From Cyprinodon diabolis (Eukaryota > Chordata > Actinopteri > Cyprinodontiformes > Cyprinodontidae), in assembly GCA_030533445.1 (NCBI GenBank), contig CM060070.1, positions 26,896,001-26,960,000 on the forward strand: a stretch of DNA of 64,000 bases, read 5' to 3'. The first letter of the stretch is position 1. Each line of letters starts with the position of its first letter. The notes under the pieces were generated by a model that was given only the letters and a program-made list of their open reading frames with translations, was not told the DNA's origin and did no database searches. This document shows, in pieces, positions 49,176 through 62,459 of the stretch. A program made the position numbers and the translations under genes.

Positions 49176-49954
49176 ATAATCTATAGTTTATTAATTTCAG
49201 AATAATCTATAGTTAATTTAGTATATTAAAAAAAAATCATCAAATGTTTTATATATTAGAAAAAGCATATAGTCTTTTATTGTTCATCAGGGCGAACTCA
49301 TTTAGCTTCTTCTTTCTGTGGCAAAAGGTACGAAATCAAAGTGAGAACAAATGTGAGACATTAGTTAAATTATAGATATAGCTGATACCCTCAAAAGCTG
49401 CACTTATTTTTATATATAATAAGCTTTTAAAATTTGTAATAATAGTGAAAAAAACTTCCTTCATTTAAGTATAAACAAAAGAGAGACATTGTCCTCTCTC
49501 CATTCTATACTTGCTTAATCCTTACAGGGTTAGGAGGTAGGATCTGGCTGGAACTATGTTAACCTTGGACAGTTCTCCATGCCATCATCACGCTAAAGGT
49601 CAACAACGTTAAAACTTCATCTGACTAAAAGGCAATTTAGACTCATCTGTTAACCTTAACACGTATGTTCTTCAGCTGTTTTTAACTATTTGGAGGAACC
49701 AAAGATTGCACATGTGGAAAAGTATGCTCTAAGTATGATCCTAAATGAAAAGTTACCAATGAGATTCTGACTTTCCCAAAGTATATCTACCTTGAATCTT
49801 TTCTGTGTGTAATTAACTGTAGCAATGCGGTGGAAGGAATATGTTATGAGTTTCTATTAGTTTTTACTAAAATTTTAGGATCTGAAAAGTGTGGCATATA
49901 TTTTTGTTCAGCTCTTTTAGTCTGAGACTCCTTAAAAACAGAACCTCGTCGAAC

Positions 49955-50707
49955 TCGTCGTCGTCTCCCGCTTTATCCGGAACCCGGTCGAGGGGGCAGC
50001 AGACTAAGCAGAGACTCCCAGACTTCCCTCTCCGCAGACACCTGCTCCAGCTCTGTTGGGGGAAGCCCTAGGCGCTCCCAGGCCAGCCGATAGACACAGT
50101 CTCTCCAGCGTGTCCTGGGTCGTCCCCTGGGCCTCCTCCAGGTGGAACGTGCCTGGAACACCTCCCGAGGGAGGCGTCCAGGGGGCATCCGAAGAAGATG
50201 TCCCCTCAACTGACTCCTCTCGATGTGGAGGAGAACCGGCTCTACTCTGAGCCTCTCCCGAATGACCGAGCTCCTCACCCTATCTCTAAGGGAGAGCCCA
50301 GCCACCCTGCGGAGAAAGCTCATTTCAGCCGCTTGTATCCGGGATCTCGTTCTTTCGGTCATGATCCAAATTTCATGACCACAGGTGAGGGTAGGAACGT
50401 AGACCGACCGGTAAATTGAGAGCTTTGCCTTTTCGCTCAGCTCCCTCTTCACCACAACAGACCGGTGCAGCGTCCGCATTATTGCAGCAGCCGCACAGAT
50501 CAGTCTATCGATCTCCCGCTCCATTCTTCCCTCACTCATGAACAGGACCCCAAGATACTTGAACTCCTCCACTTGAGGCAGGGACTCTCCTCCAACCTGA
50601 AGGGGACAAGCCACCTTTTTCCGGTCGAGAACCATGGCCTCGGACTTGGAGGAGCTGATTCCCATCCCGGCCGCTTCACACTCGGCTTCGAACCGCCCCA
50701 GCGCACA
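49955..50707 (-). mobile_element. RTE-like LINE, ORF2 C-terminal part
   Basis: One uninterrupted minus-strand frame (about 240 codons, stop near 49973) encodes the end of a fish non-LTR ORF2: FEAECEAAGMGISSSKSEA, EEFKYLGVLFMSEGRMEREI, SIYRSVYVPTLTCGHEIW, RRVAGLSLRDRVRSS and ERLGLPPTELEQVS. A tail of GGATAAAGCGGGAGACGACG type follows. It is truncated at about 50707 within the RT. Stops are absent, so it is fairly young. RTE-like assignment is from memory of the family. Confidence 0.8.
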
Positions 50708-51999
50708 GAACCTAATGTAATCTAAGCTCAGTTTAGAAGCAGCTGATCTTTGAATACCACTGAAATATTTTAAGAACATTACTGTTACTGTCACAGAGGG
50801 TAAGACTGAAATTGTGTTACAAGCTTCAAACAAAGCTTATCATTAAACCGTTATCCTAAACTAACCAATGTATCGTTGTCCATCAAATCTGTCAGCTGTG
50901 TAAACAACCCAGAGAGGCAGCAAAATAACTCAAGGGAAGCTGTATGATTTATTAAAAGTAGTGGAATTGGTAGGCCACTGCACAAATATAGCTTTTATGA
51001 CAGAGTAGCAGAAAGACATTATTGAAAAAGAAACAATAGGAAGTCCCTAAGGGAGAATCAAATGGAAGCTGATTCAGATCAGACCAAAATGTAACTTTTT
51101 TTTTTTATGTTAAATGTGGTGGGTGATGAAAAATGTAACTGCACATTATTTTAAGCAAACCTTTCCCACTTTAAAAAGGGGGTATAGACAGAGCTGTACA
51201 CCAGGGGGGAAGTGTTGGAAGCTTCATGAGAGACTGAGGTTTAATTTCTAGCATTATAACAACCTCACAAATACAGCTGCTGTTACAAATGAATGGTTTA
51301 GATCAAAACATTCTTCAGTGTTAGATATGACCTGCAAAAAAAAAAAAAAGTATTTTCTATGGGACATTTTAAACAAAAATTTTTTACTATTATCAGATAA
51401 ACAAAACAAAAAAAAAAAAACAACGGACCCTAATACTCACTATTCTTCTGGTTTTGTTAATTGCTTAAAATCTCAATAGAAAAAATTAGGCTTGTGGTTG
51501 TCAGGCAGGTATACAATGAGCTGTAAGAACCAAATCAAGCTAAATAGTTAAGAACTGTAATCAATTGCTATTGATTACAATAAAACAAGCACACTAGACC
51601 AATTTCATATGCTACTTGATCCCTTCATCACCTGTGACTTAAGCTTACGGTATTTAAGTTATGATTTAGAAAACCTGATAACCAAAAAACGAAGAATTGC
51701 TTCAGGTTTATTTATTTAGATGTATTGCATATCATCTAATATGCAATTTATGTGTAGTTAAAAAAATTACAGAAAACTTGAAATCTGAGCGAGGCACTGC
51801 AGACAAAAAGAATAACAGCTACAATTAGATAAATGATGAGATATAAACACAGTCCAGATTTATGACAGAAAACCACAAAACATTTCAAATGATCTTTTTA
51901 ATAAATCAAAAGGTACATATATCTACAAAAAGTGTAGACCAACACGATTTATGAAACTACAATACAATCATTGAAGATCTTATTTACAATTGCTGAAGT
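50708..51999. other. Intergenic AT-rich DNA
   Basis: Nothing recognised except short A-runs near 51337 and 51408. Confidence 0.4.
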
Positions 52000-53483
52000 T
52001 TTATTTTATGTATTCCACATGGAGTCCATCCATAATCTCTGAGAAAATCCCAAACCTACTTTAGGAATGTTTAAGATATGTGAACACTGTCAGATTCATG
52101 AGGAATTCATTTACTCATCAAATGGTGCCTTGTTCTTCAGTGAAACCAAACCACAAACAGGAACTATAGGCTGACCCCAAACTACAAAATGGAGCAACTG
52201 GCTTGATGCTCTTTTACAGCACCGTCAGTAATTAAGACTCAATGGAATGACGTTTGATATGATCTCAGATTTCTAATGATTTCCTATTTTCAATCCTTAA
52301 AACCCATAACATTAAGCAAATTCCTAATTTCAATTTATCCCCGCCAAGCATCTAAAAAGAGAGGCTGTTTGCAGGCGTTAAGGGATGCTTAAATTAAACC
52401 ATAAACCCTTTTCATGTTGAGTTCGATGGACTCCCTGGCCTCCAACAGTGAGGCGTCCCACCTCCTGTGTTTTCAGGTGGGCCAACACACGTTATGTAAA
52501 TCTCTTGTGCATGAATATTTTTTACTTTGTTTTAGTTAAGACTTGCAACGAACAGTCAATATATGTTAAGAACATTTTTTTCTGTATAAACAGGAAGAAC
52601 AAAAAGAAAAAGTGCATACTCAATAAGAACATAAAAAGGGCACTTTGTCATTTTGGTGCTATGTCTTGTTTCACTCCATAAATACTGCTACAGCACAGCC
52701 CCAATCCAAGGCCCAGGAAACTGTTGAGTACGTGTTCCCCCATTGGTACAGACATATGGATATAGTAGAGAAAACTAAGTGTAAAAGAATGATTTCATCA
52801 TTGCTGCGATTCCTCCAGATGTTTGTGTTTGAGCGCGGCCATCGATCCTAAGTTAAATGGAGGCCCGGCATACGTCACATTGCACATCAAAGTGTCTGCC
52901 AAAAGCGTGGAATGTCTCAGCCAAACGAATCAAGAGCAAACAAGATGGATAGGAAATGTAAAACCCACAGTAGATAAAATAAAAGGAAAAGATACTTTCT
53001 CATAATTAGTGATACACATATATATATTTACATGCTGCATTTTACAAGTCCTGGATGTAAAAACAAGAAAATATCTAGTATCGAGGCATCAGTGCAAACA
53101 TGTAGCAGAATCTGGGGTCCCGTTTGCTTTTAGGAATGAAATAAATATACTTTTAATGACATAAGCCAAGAGATGTGGGCGGAAAAGGTTTGATCGTCTT
53201 CAGTGTCTCACCAGGAGACAGCCTTTAAAAGTGAGTAAAATCTCTCATTCAAGTCAAACTGTCAGTGTGTAACAGAGGCCGCAGCAGCTAAATCCACAGG
53301 TGTTGTAAAGGAAGACTAGAAGATAAATCAATGGAGGGTTGTGTTTTTTTTTTTTTCCCTATGTAATTATTGGCTAAATCATGAAGGAAGGAGAAATAAA
53401 CAGTCATCAGAGTGTGCTCTGTCCAGTTCTGTCCAGTGGGGGATGCAGTTAAGGCGATGGTGGATGCCAACGCTTCCATCTTC
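52000..53483 (-). other. rab8a: Probable long 3' UTR of rab8a
   Basis: About 1.5 kb of non-repetitive sequence follows the stop codon. A candidate AATAAA on the minus strand lies at 52000-52005. Absence of transposon fragments contrasts with the flanks, which fits an exon. The end is inferred. Confidence 0.4.
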
Positions 53484-56400
53484 TCACAGAAGCGTGCAGC
53501 GGAAGAAGCTGCTCTTCTTGGGTTGCTCTGAAAACTTGACTCCCTGATTGCTGCTCTGAGGGTTGTTGGCCTCCTGGAAATACACAGACGAGAGTCCGTA
53601 CTCATTAGAAAACGACTAAAACGACAACACTGACTGCTAAACTTTAGGTCACTTCTATTCTTACCAGTTTCTTGTCCATCTTTGCTTTGATATCTCTGGC
53701 AAGAGTTAGGAAAGCCTACAGATAAAAATATGCAAATACGTTAGTTCTGTCTCAGCCGATGCTTCAGGAGAGTTGATAGTTTGGGTAGTTTTTTTGAAAA
53801 GCAACATTAGGGGAAGCAAAGTTTAGAAAAAAAACATGAAACTAGGTTTGTCCGGCATGCACCATGTTTAAACAAAGTGGTTATTTAGCAGAGACAATGC
53901 CACGTCATAGCATACGCCCCCTTCAGTGAATCATTTTTAAACAAATGGAGGAACTAACTCCATTAATTATTTATTATTAAGATAAAAAAAACTCTGACTG
54001 ACACACACTGGACAGTGTCAGACACAAGCTGTCCTGTGAGGCATGGGTCAGCTATCAGGATCAAGGTTAAACATGATTAAAAAAAAAGATTTCTGTATAA
54101 TTTCTGTGCTTTAATGGTCTTTAAATGATATCACACTGAGTTTTTTTTTTTTTTTTTCACAGCAGTATAGAGCCAAGAGTAATGTAGGGCTGCCCCTCTC
54201 CAACTTGTTGCTGCACTTAAAAGAGGGTAAAAACACACTTCCTGACTGATAACTAGGGCTGGGTATTTTGGCCAAAGTCCTGAATCGATTTGAATTTGAT
54301 TAATTCAGTTCTAAATCGATTAATTTCGATTCGATCTGTTTTTACCACAATGAAAGTGGTTCAACTGTGTTTCAAAATACTCATGTATTTTATTTTTTCC
54401 TGTCATATTAAACACAAAGTGCAAACTTCTAAATCGGACAGTTTAAACTTGAGAGGTGAACAAAACTGTCTCAAAAGTACAAACTTGTTTGTCAAAAGTG
54501 AAAAAGTGAAGCCTCACTCAAGAAAACAGACGTGACACAGCCGGACACAGCAGACATGCAGGAGCTGCATTATCTTCAATGCACAAACCATATTTGCAGC
54601 GTTGTCTGTAACAACTACAGGGTGTTTGCTGGTCAGCCTCCATGTGTTACTGTCTTTTCAACCTATTGGCTATATTTGCAGCTGTCTGGCTTGAAGTATT
54701 TTGAGTGCAAACATTCCTGCTTATTTAAATGTGAACGTCACGCCACACTATAAAACTAATCGATCTCATTCCCTAGACATCGAGTTTGCAAAAATGTAAA
54801 GGAATCGATTCAAAATCGATTAAATCTGATAACACTAAATAAAATGGCTGTTTACAGATATTTTTGGCAACCAAAATACAAACGATAAAACTGTGGGTCA
54901 AATCAAGGTCACGGTATTTAAAATCTACAAGTGGTGCTGTGCGGTTACATAGTAGGAAAAGGTACAATATTTTTATGGCGGAAACAATTAATCGGATTAA
55001 TCGATTATTGAAATAATAGTCAATTAATTTAGAAATCGATTACTTGTTAACTGGAATATAAAGACACTAAAACATGCCTTTAGCTGATGAAGCAACCCAC
55101 TTAGAGCAGTAATTATACCAAAATTGTAAAACAAAATATGTAAAAATTTTGCATTTAATATAAAAAAACTTTCATCTGTCAATATGCTCTACCAAGAACT
55201 CTTTAAGCGTAAAAGTTTGTTTCATCTGATTTAATTTAGTAAAAAATCTTCTTTAAGGAATCTTTGGCTCTCCGATTATTTATCGATTAATCAAAAAAAA
55301 TATTTGACAGATTAATCAATTTTTAAAATAATGGTTAGTTGAAGCCCTAAATATTTTACAAAAAAAGTACTATAAGTCTACAACTAAACCAAAGATGTAA
55401 TAATCTGCTAAATAATCCAAGTAGCTGCTAGGAAAGTGTTTCCCGTTTTACCAAAATCAGTCATTAGATCTTTTGCTTTAGGTTTTAGTGTCCAATCCGT
55501 GACACCATGGCATTTACACACATGCTTCTCATAACAAAACAACCTTGTCATTTCTCTAGAATACCATGTTTTCACACTTTTCTGAAACTGAAAGTCTACA
55601 AATTCTAATAAAAACATTCCAGGACAAAAAGAGTCTCAGAACTAATTTTGTGAAGAACACTATTTTTTATTTCTTGTTTTCTGCCATAAGAAACAAAAGA
55701 AAAAATATCAAATCAAACCATAACCTAGAGAGGCTTAGCCAAATGACTATTATTCTAAGAGAAACAGTTCTATTCTTGGATTATAGAAGCAGGTATTTTT
55801 GGTAACGTTTGAAGTTTTGAGGGTTTTTTTCAGACTTAAAAAGCTCTCTTTACATCACCAGCTTTTAATAATTAAGCAGCAACTGAAAACTGTCTTTCTA
55901 TGCAAACTAGCTTAACATTAAAATCTCTACTGTAGAGATCTACTATGATCTCTACTGAAAACCCTGCAAACAGCTGAAACTATTTTAGCTTTCATATCAT
56001 TTAGGTGTGTCTAAATATAAGACTTTCTCCTCATCTGAAAGCCCATTATTATTATTATTATCAGGAATCTACGAAAACATAAATCCTCCAAAATTACATT
56101 CTGCAGATTATTTGGACATGTAAAGAAGTTTCAATTTTAAGTCATCCTGAAACTAAATGACACCAGATCATTGAAGCAATCAGGTGTTGCTGGATGTCAG
56201 GAAACTGCTGCACTAACACGAGGGCAATTTGGCTGATTTTATATAAACAAAAAAAAGTATGAAATAAACAAAAAAAAGTATGAACTCACATTCTCCACAT
56301 TAATGTTCGCCTTTGCACTTGTTTCCATGAACTTGATGCCATACTCCAGTGCCAACTGATCAGGATAGAGAAGAAGAATAAAAAAAAAAATAAAAAAAAA

Positions 56401-57618
56401 GTCAGAAACTATGCAGAGGTGTGACACCATGATGTTAAAGCTGTCCTTACTCTCTCTCCTCTTTCTTTGGACACCTGTCGCTTGTCGTTGACGTCACATT
56501 TATTCCCGAGGACCATCCTTTCTACATCTGCTGAGGCATGCTGCAGAGAACACGCTGATGAGATTAACTGCATATTTCCGTATTTCGGGACGACACAGCG
56601 GTTATAATCTTTAGAAAATATGAGCTCTCAAAACTGAAATGCTTACCTCTTCTATATTCCTTATCCAGTTCTTGATGTTGTCAAAGGATTTCTCATTGGT
56701 AATATCATACACTAACATGATTCCCTGCAGAATTTAGAGACAAATTTTAGAACACAAGAAAGAGTCTCTGAAAATAAACCGATTTTCTAAGCAATCTTAA
56801 TACCAAGTCAAATATAGTCTATAGATTTTCAAATAGTAAAAGAAAAAGAAACAAAACATCGGTATGTGGCCTAACCTGAACTAAAAGAGAGGCAAGTAAA
56901 ACACACCAATGGCAGACTATTCAGTTTGCTAGGTGTGTAAAGTATTAACAAGAACATCAATACGAGGCGTGGCTGTGAAAGGTTTCGGATTAACCGCTCA
57001 TAACTTAATGAATGCCACTGCACCCGTTCAGTTTCAATGTATCATCTGGAAACATGGCAATGCAGCTTACCATGGCTCCTCTGTAGTAGGCTGTTGTGAT
57101 GGTCCTGAACCTCTCTTGCCCCGCTGTGTCCCTAAAGACCAAAAAAAGAAAAACATTTCAGCCAAGTTTCCTTCATACTGCAGCTTAATTAGATTCCATT
57201 CGATAAGACGCCCAGTTTGCTTGCATGCTTTGCAGAGGTGCTGCTATAAGTAGCAAGCAAAAAAAAAAACTAAGCTCAGAGTGATACAAAAATTAACTTT
57301 AAAACTTTACATTTGTCCATCTCACCATATTTGTAGTTTGATCTTCTTTCCATCTAATTCTATTGTTCTGATTTTGAAGTCAATGCCTAAAAAAAACAAT
57401 AAAAAGAAAATGTAAGACTTTTCACAAATTAACAGAAAAAACATGGATTTCATTAATGAAACAGCCCAGAATTACTTTGTTTCTTAAGGAACAAATTGGT
57501 TCAGATCTTTAAGGATCATACAGCACATGGACAACCAGGGTCTTTAGACTGTATATGTTTGCTATCACTAATATTCTTCCAAAATCTGTTTTTCTCAAAA
57601 CTTAATGTAGGAATAGCA

Positions 57619-57656
<38 letters not shown>

Positions 57657-60436
57657 TGATATTCTGTTTAAAAAATAGGAAAATTTAATGCATTTGGCAC
57701 TTAGGAGCAGCAAAATATTTCACATTCTGACATGTTATCTTTATCTTACATATGTTTCTTTGGTCAAGGAGAAGTAACAGGCATTTCCCCAACTTCTTTT
57801 ATCTAGTGGATGATCTTATTGCAATGGTATATTGCAGTAGTGCCACTAACAAAAATAACTGTGATGGGGCATCTAGATGAACCGAATTAGACTAGCAATG
57901 CAGTTATTAAATGCTAGGGCAGTTCTCAGCTGTTTCCAGATGTGTTTTTATATAATTATAGTAATGTATACTTCTTTAAAGCTACAGTGTGTAATTTTTA
58001 GCGACATCTAACGTCCAGACTGCAGACCGCAGCAACATGAACATCTCCCCCCCACCGCTTCTCCCCCCCAACAGTACGGCGAGCGTTACGGGACAAAATG
58101 TCTTCCACGACATCTGCATCACCTACCTTCTCAAGTGATGAGGTTTGTTTACATAGATAATTTTACAGATAGTATTCTCAGGCATAATACTGCCATTTAT
58201 TGTTCAGTACCATCTCAGTTCATCTCTCTCAACTTGCCGTAGTTACTTTCGAGCGTAACGGGCGATCTCGCAATCACTAGTTTGTTGGCTCTGCGCTGCC
58301 GTAGCGCAAAGATGTCTGCCTCCATGGCTGCGAGACCCGCTCCTATGTAATTATAAATAACGAATTCTAAGGCAACGCAAATATTAAGGTTAAGTGGCTG
58401 AGCTCGTAGAAGATGATAAATAACATAGTTATGTATAATATATTACATTTCTGACTGTATATCCCTGTAATTATTACACACTGTAGCTTTAAAACAACAA
58501 TCCAATCCAACAATCCATGGATTATTTTCTTTAAGAGTGTCCCAAAAGAACTATTTAGATTTCTGTTACAGCTCTGATATTTGAGCTTTGAGTACTGACC
58601 GATACAGTTATTGACAATATCAACACAAATCGCACTTATATATTTTTTTTTAGATAGTTTGGGGCGTTAGCACAGCTACATTTCTCATGTAAGTTTGCAT
58701 AGTTTTAACACAAACATTTATTTTTCATATTGCACCAGTACAGTTAATGAGCAACCTGTACTTGTGTGCTTGTTTGTTCTGTCTAAACTGTTTGTTTTGG
58801 AATAAAGAGGTAAATATAAAAAAATATTTTTTGTCCGATTCATCGATTAATCGAAAAAATAATCGGCCGATTCATCGATTTTTAACACCTGACCCATTTA
58901 CTATTATCCAATAGGTTTAATGAACCTTAAACAGAGAAGGTGTGTTTTTATCACCTTGCTTTTATCAGTATGTAGGCCAATATAATCCCATATTTATTTT
59001 TTTGGCTGATATCAGACCTGTTTCTCATATCAATATCGGCTGTGGACATCCCTAACTTTATTTACTGATAATCATTAGATACACCAGAACTAACACCTCC
59101 CACTTAATTTGGTCTATTCACGAATCAACAAACTCATCCATGTACCTTCTGTAGTTTAATAAAAATATATATATATAAATTCTTGAGTGTGTAACACACT
59201 GATTCCTTATATAGGTTTGACTTATTGAAATAAAAAAGTAGGAACCGGGAAGGAATTGTTCAAAGAAAACTTGAAACAGAATTGGCCAGAAAAGGGCCTG
59301 ATCAGTAAATCTTTACCTATAATGTTTAAATATCTCAAGGCATAAAAGAACATTAAATCATTTACTTTTAATAATCTATAAGTACTACCTTGTTAATGTT
59401 ATTCTGTTGCATAACAGTGTTATAGTGTTTTTTTTATTTGCACAAACTGACAGCCTTTCAGATGTATATTGGTTATTTATTCTCCAGGTGCACAGTATTT
59501 AAATTGTTAAAACACTTTACAGTACAGTAGTTTATTTGTTTATTTTTTAACTCTTCACTATTATGTTATTTTTATACACTTTTCATATGTGTGACCATTT
59601 TTTCTATAATCATTTTTGCTGCTGTAACATCAGAATTTTCCCATTTTCCCCATCGAAGCAGAGATAAAATGTAAACATGGTGATCCAATGTAAACATAAG
59701 ACTGAGATATGATTTACAGTTTTTACAACATTCAGCTTTTTTCCCCCTTTTATTCAACGAAAGGGGGTTTTCTATTATATTCTATTACAGATGAAAGATT
59801 CCCTTTAAAATGTAATGAGGATTATTGTAAAAGGAATCAATAAAGCTAATTAAAAATGTCGAACAAGATGGTAATTTAACACTAGTTATTATATGTATAT
59901 ATAGTCTTTGAATAAGTTTGCGTGGTGGACAGATAAATGAAGACCTTTCGCTATCGTTGTCAACAACAGATCGAAGTACAGGCCAGCTGGGCATAAGGGA
60001 AATGACACTGCCAACTAACTTGCTTAGCTTTTTAGCTTGTCAACTCTGTTGTCAACGTCTTTGTAGGCAATAAAATAATTACAGCAGCTCCAAAATATCG
60101 ACAAGGCATAAATACATCTTCTTATGAAGCACATTAGTCAAGTAAAATCTAAGTGAAGGTTTCATATAGACCCCCTCTCTCAAACCGGTTGGGCATTTCC
60201 TGAGTCGCAGAATGCTAGCCTGAAAAGTTAGCACCAACTTAGCATGACGGGATGGGCTGCTCCGGTGTCGCTTTCTGCCCGTTGCGGCGTTATTAATACG
60301 ATTACCACTCACCTATAGTTGAAATAAACGTTGAGTTGAAAGCATCTTCTGAAAATCTGAAAAGCACGCAGGTTTTCCCGACACCTGAATCGCCGATTAA
60401 AAGTAGTTTAAACAAGTAATCGTAAGTCTTCGCCAT
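53484..60436 (-). CDS. rab8a: Small GTPase Rab8A
   Basis: Rab8A directs post-Golgi vesicles to the plasma membrane, primary cilium and apical surface (family knowledge). Coding exons: 60436-60313, 57386-57326, 57131-57071, 56724-56647, 56540-56451, 56355-56290, 53715-53665 and 53573-53484. They join in frame to 206 aa (human 207). Seen: P-loop GDSGVGKT (15-22), switch I FISTIGIDF, WDTAGQE (62-68), the [10 protein letters not shown] switch II with Thr72 (the LRRK2 target in mammals), GNKCD (120-124), ETSAK and the prenylation end CTLL. The C-terminal tail [19 protein letters not shown] matches RAB8A and not RAB8B. Intron 1 holds an L3-type A-run and transposon copies. The gene is head-to-head with the rps27-like gene. 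Confidence 0.98.
54255..54835. repeat. Interspersed repeat with ATCGATT ends (hAT-like)
   Basis: It starts agggctgggtattttggcc followed by repeated atcgatt words, and ends near 54800-54835 with gaatcgattcaaaatcgatt. This inverted arrangement of ATCGATT words is that of a common fish DNA-element family. It is in rab8a intron 6. Confidence 0.45.
54976..55348. mobile_element. hAT-like MITE, second copy
   Basis: It shares acaattaatcggattaatcg, ggaatataaagacactaaaa, tctgtcaatatgctctacca and the end agttgaagccct with the element at 27980-28276. The left TIR is damaged. It is in rab8a intron 6. Confidence 0.6.
57621..57652. repeat. Poly-A tract
   Basis: About 32 A residues in rab8a intron 1; no attached retrotransposon body was recognised. 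Confidence 0.9.
57980..58488. mobile_element. 509-bp MITE flanked by TTAA
   Basis: Perfect 16-bp TIRs (agctacagtgtgtaat at the left; its inverse ending at 58488). TTAA occurs directly outside both ends (57976-57979 and 58489-58492), the target used by piggyBac-type elements. The TIR itself does not start with the CCC usual for piggyBac, so the superfamily is uncertain. The interior is partly GC-rich and shows no transposase. It lies in rab8a intron 1. Confidence 0.7.
58489..59439. other. rab8a intron 1, repeat debris
   Basis: Around 58830-58890 there are gattcatcgattaatcg words of the hAT-like family seen at 54976, and a possible second old repeat near 58990-59050. There is no exon. Confidence 0.4.
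59440..59790 (+). mobile_element. LINE 3' end (family A), third copy
   Basis: Words gtgcacagtatttaaattgt and tgtgaccattttttctataa, plus an end of gttttctattatattctatt, match the copies at 10970 and 28975. The tccccat signature is interrupted by an extra ~100-bp piece (59653-59760). Confidence 0.55.
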
Positions 60437-60600
60437 CTTATTAGCTAGCTTACTACTGCGGATATCCCGCCCGTTGTAGAGGCGAAGAGCTGGCTGCTGA
60501 ACCGGGACTTCCTGTTGGTCAAATCAACTGTCACTCTGCGCTGTAGTCGTGGCTCCCGCCCGGGGTGGGTGTGCTCGTTTTGGAGGTTGTTGCCACCCGG
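60437..60600 (-). promoter_or_regulatory. rab8a: rab8a CpG-rich promoter
   Basis: GC- and CpG-rich sequence directly upstream of the start codon, with Sp/KLF-type cccgccc boxes at 60466-60472 and 60555-60561 and an ETS-type acttcctg at 60507-60514. No TATA box is seen. This fits a broadly expressed gene. The 5' UTR boundary is not known. Confidence 0.5.
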
Positions 60601-61064
60601 ATAAGACTTTAGTAAATGTGATGTTAACTAAGGACTACACAAACTAGTTCTCATCTGAACGATGTATGTGATGTGAAAAAATGGCGTCGGCTGATGCTGA
60701 TACGGAAATGAGACCATCCTACACGATCTGTGACAAAGAGGGGAGGCTAAAATTAGTTTCCTTTTACACAGAAAGGAAGCAACGACTTCACTATTGATAA
60801 TAAAAAAAAAAAACATTCAAGACTTTATAAAGAAAAGCCTTAATAAATATTGACTATATTTAGATAAAATATGCAGTCTTTAAAATTAGAAAGAAAAGTT
60901 CAACAATTGCAAATTTTACCAAAGAGACTGTCAAACCTATGGAGGACCAATTTTGCCATATTAAAAATACAGAAATAAATAAATGCTTAGTAAATAAATA
61001 AGCATACAATTAATACCCGCCAAAATACATCAAACAAATAAATGTAGGTAGAAATTAAATTATA

Positions 61065-61605
61065 CAGCTTTGCCTCATCTGTTCCTGTTTGGCTGTGACA
61101 CCACCCTGGAGAGAAATATCAGCTGTGCTGCTGCCATCAACACCTTTGTTTAAAGATGTTGGAGATCAGCCTGCTTTTCCAGTGTAGTCCTGTTTCTCTT
61201 ACTGTGACTAACTGATGTGCTTTATTCATCCTCTGACATGGGAGCTGGCTCTGAGCTTGTCTGCCTGGCTGTGTGTTTCCTGGACAGGGCCGCCTTTTAC
61301 ATCTGCTTTTTATATCTCTGCTTCTGTCTCCTTGAATCCCAGTCGGCCTCGGCTGAAGGCTGCTCACACTGAGCCTGGTTCTGCTAGAGGTGTCTTCCTA
61401 TTAAAAGGGAGTTTTTCCCTCTCCACTGTTGCTACAAGCATGCTTAGGGTGAGGGATTGCATCCAAGCCAATGAGCCAATGCAATCAACTAGTTTTCCTT
61501 AGATAGAAAACTTTGAATCAATTTGACTGTATGATCTGGTAAAAGTGCCTTGAGATGACGTGTTGTGAATTGACGCTATATAAATAAACTGAATTGAATG
61601 ATGAT
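61065..61605 (+). mobile_element. L2-type LINE 3' UTR, solo tail
   Basis: Starts gctttgcctcatctgttcctg, matching 1360-1380 of the first copy, and ends ctatataaataaactgaatt. It contains only the 3' UTR; open frames in it are non-coding shadows. Confidence 0.8.
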
Positions 61606-62276
61606 TTTTTAAATTATGTAACCTGGGCATGCCACGGCCTATCACCTTCTCCTCAAGATCATGACCAACTACAGCTGATAGATTCACTTTTCAAGCACAA
61701 ACTGGATCTGTTTGAGAGGATGTAGTTCACTGACAAATTCCTGCATAAAAGGTCTAAGAAACACAAACAAAATGCAAAAACTATAGATTTGTATCTGCAC
61801 ATGGTAGAGAGATCCATCGGAATCATTTTAAACCACTGCAAGATTTTAAGATCAATTTAATTAAAGGGACTTACACAAGAAAGTGCAGGTCTGCTGCAAG
61901 TAATCTGGATACTTTTCCACTTAACAAAGGTCTAGATGAAGACCTAAACTATAGCTCTCCTATAAATTGATTTTGATGTTCTGTGGGATGATGTTAACAA
62001 ATTGCTTAAATAATCTACAGAAATGCAGATTTTACATCAACTTGGATGTCCCAGCAGGAAAAGTGACTTAAAAGAAACATAAAAAAAGATTTCAATCTTA
62101 TGTTTCTGAAATTGCCAGGCCAAAATCTGCAAATTTACTCAGTCAAAAGCAGATTTTTTTATTTGACTCACAATATGACACCAATAAGGGTCTTTCAGGT
62201 TGATTTCTAAGTGGTAGTGGAGCATAGTCAAGGAGGTCATCATCTGATGAAACTCTCATAATCATTTCATCTATAG

Positions 62277-62459
62277 GAGGTGAAGTTTGGTAGGACTGAT
62301 GGAGACCGGTCCATTTATGGAAAAACTGAAATTGTGCAGAGAGTGGAAACAGACTTTCATATTATTATCCAAGGACTGGGTAGAACTCGAAAGCATCACT
62401 ACAGAATACTTCACAATCCCATTATCGTGTATGACTCACGTTCTCCTGATCCCATGAAG
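62277..62459 (+). other. Orphan exon-like open segment, unknown product
   Basis: Between an acceptor (TCATCTATAG) and a strong donor (CATGAAG|GTATGTG), 61 codons are open and of mixed composition, with KFGRTDGDRSIYGK near the start and NPIIVYDSRSPDPMK at the end. The family was not recognised. No partner exon is evident upstream. Its donor is phase 0, as is the acceptor of rps27-like exon 2 at 63311. It may be a remnant exon, an alternative first exon or part of a transposon. Confidence 0.35.

Noticed and set aside
50056..50725. Plus-strand frames of 64-86 codons
   Set aside because: Antisense shadows of the RTE-like LINE ORF.
60079..60312. 77-codon minus-strand frame next to rab8a exon 1
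   Set aside because: It is in rab8a intron 1 beyond the donor and has no similarity.
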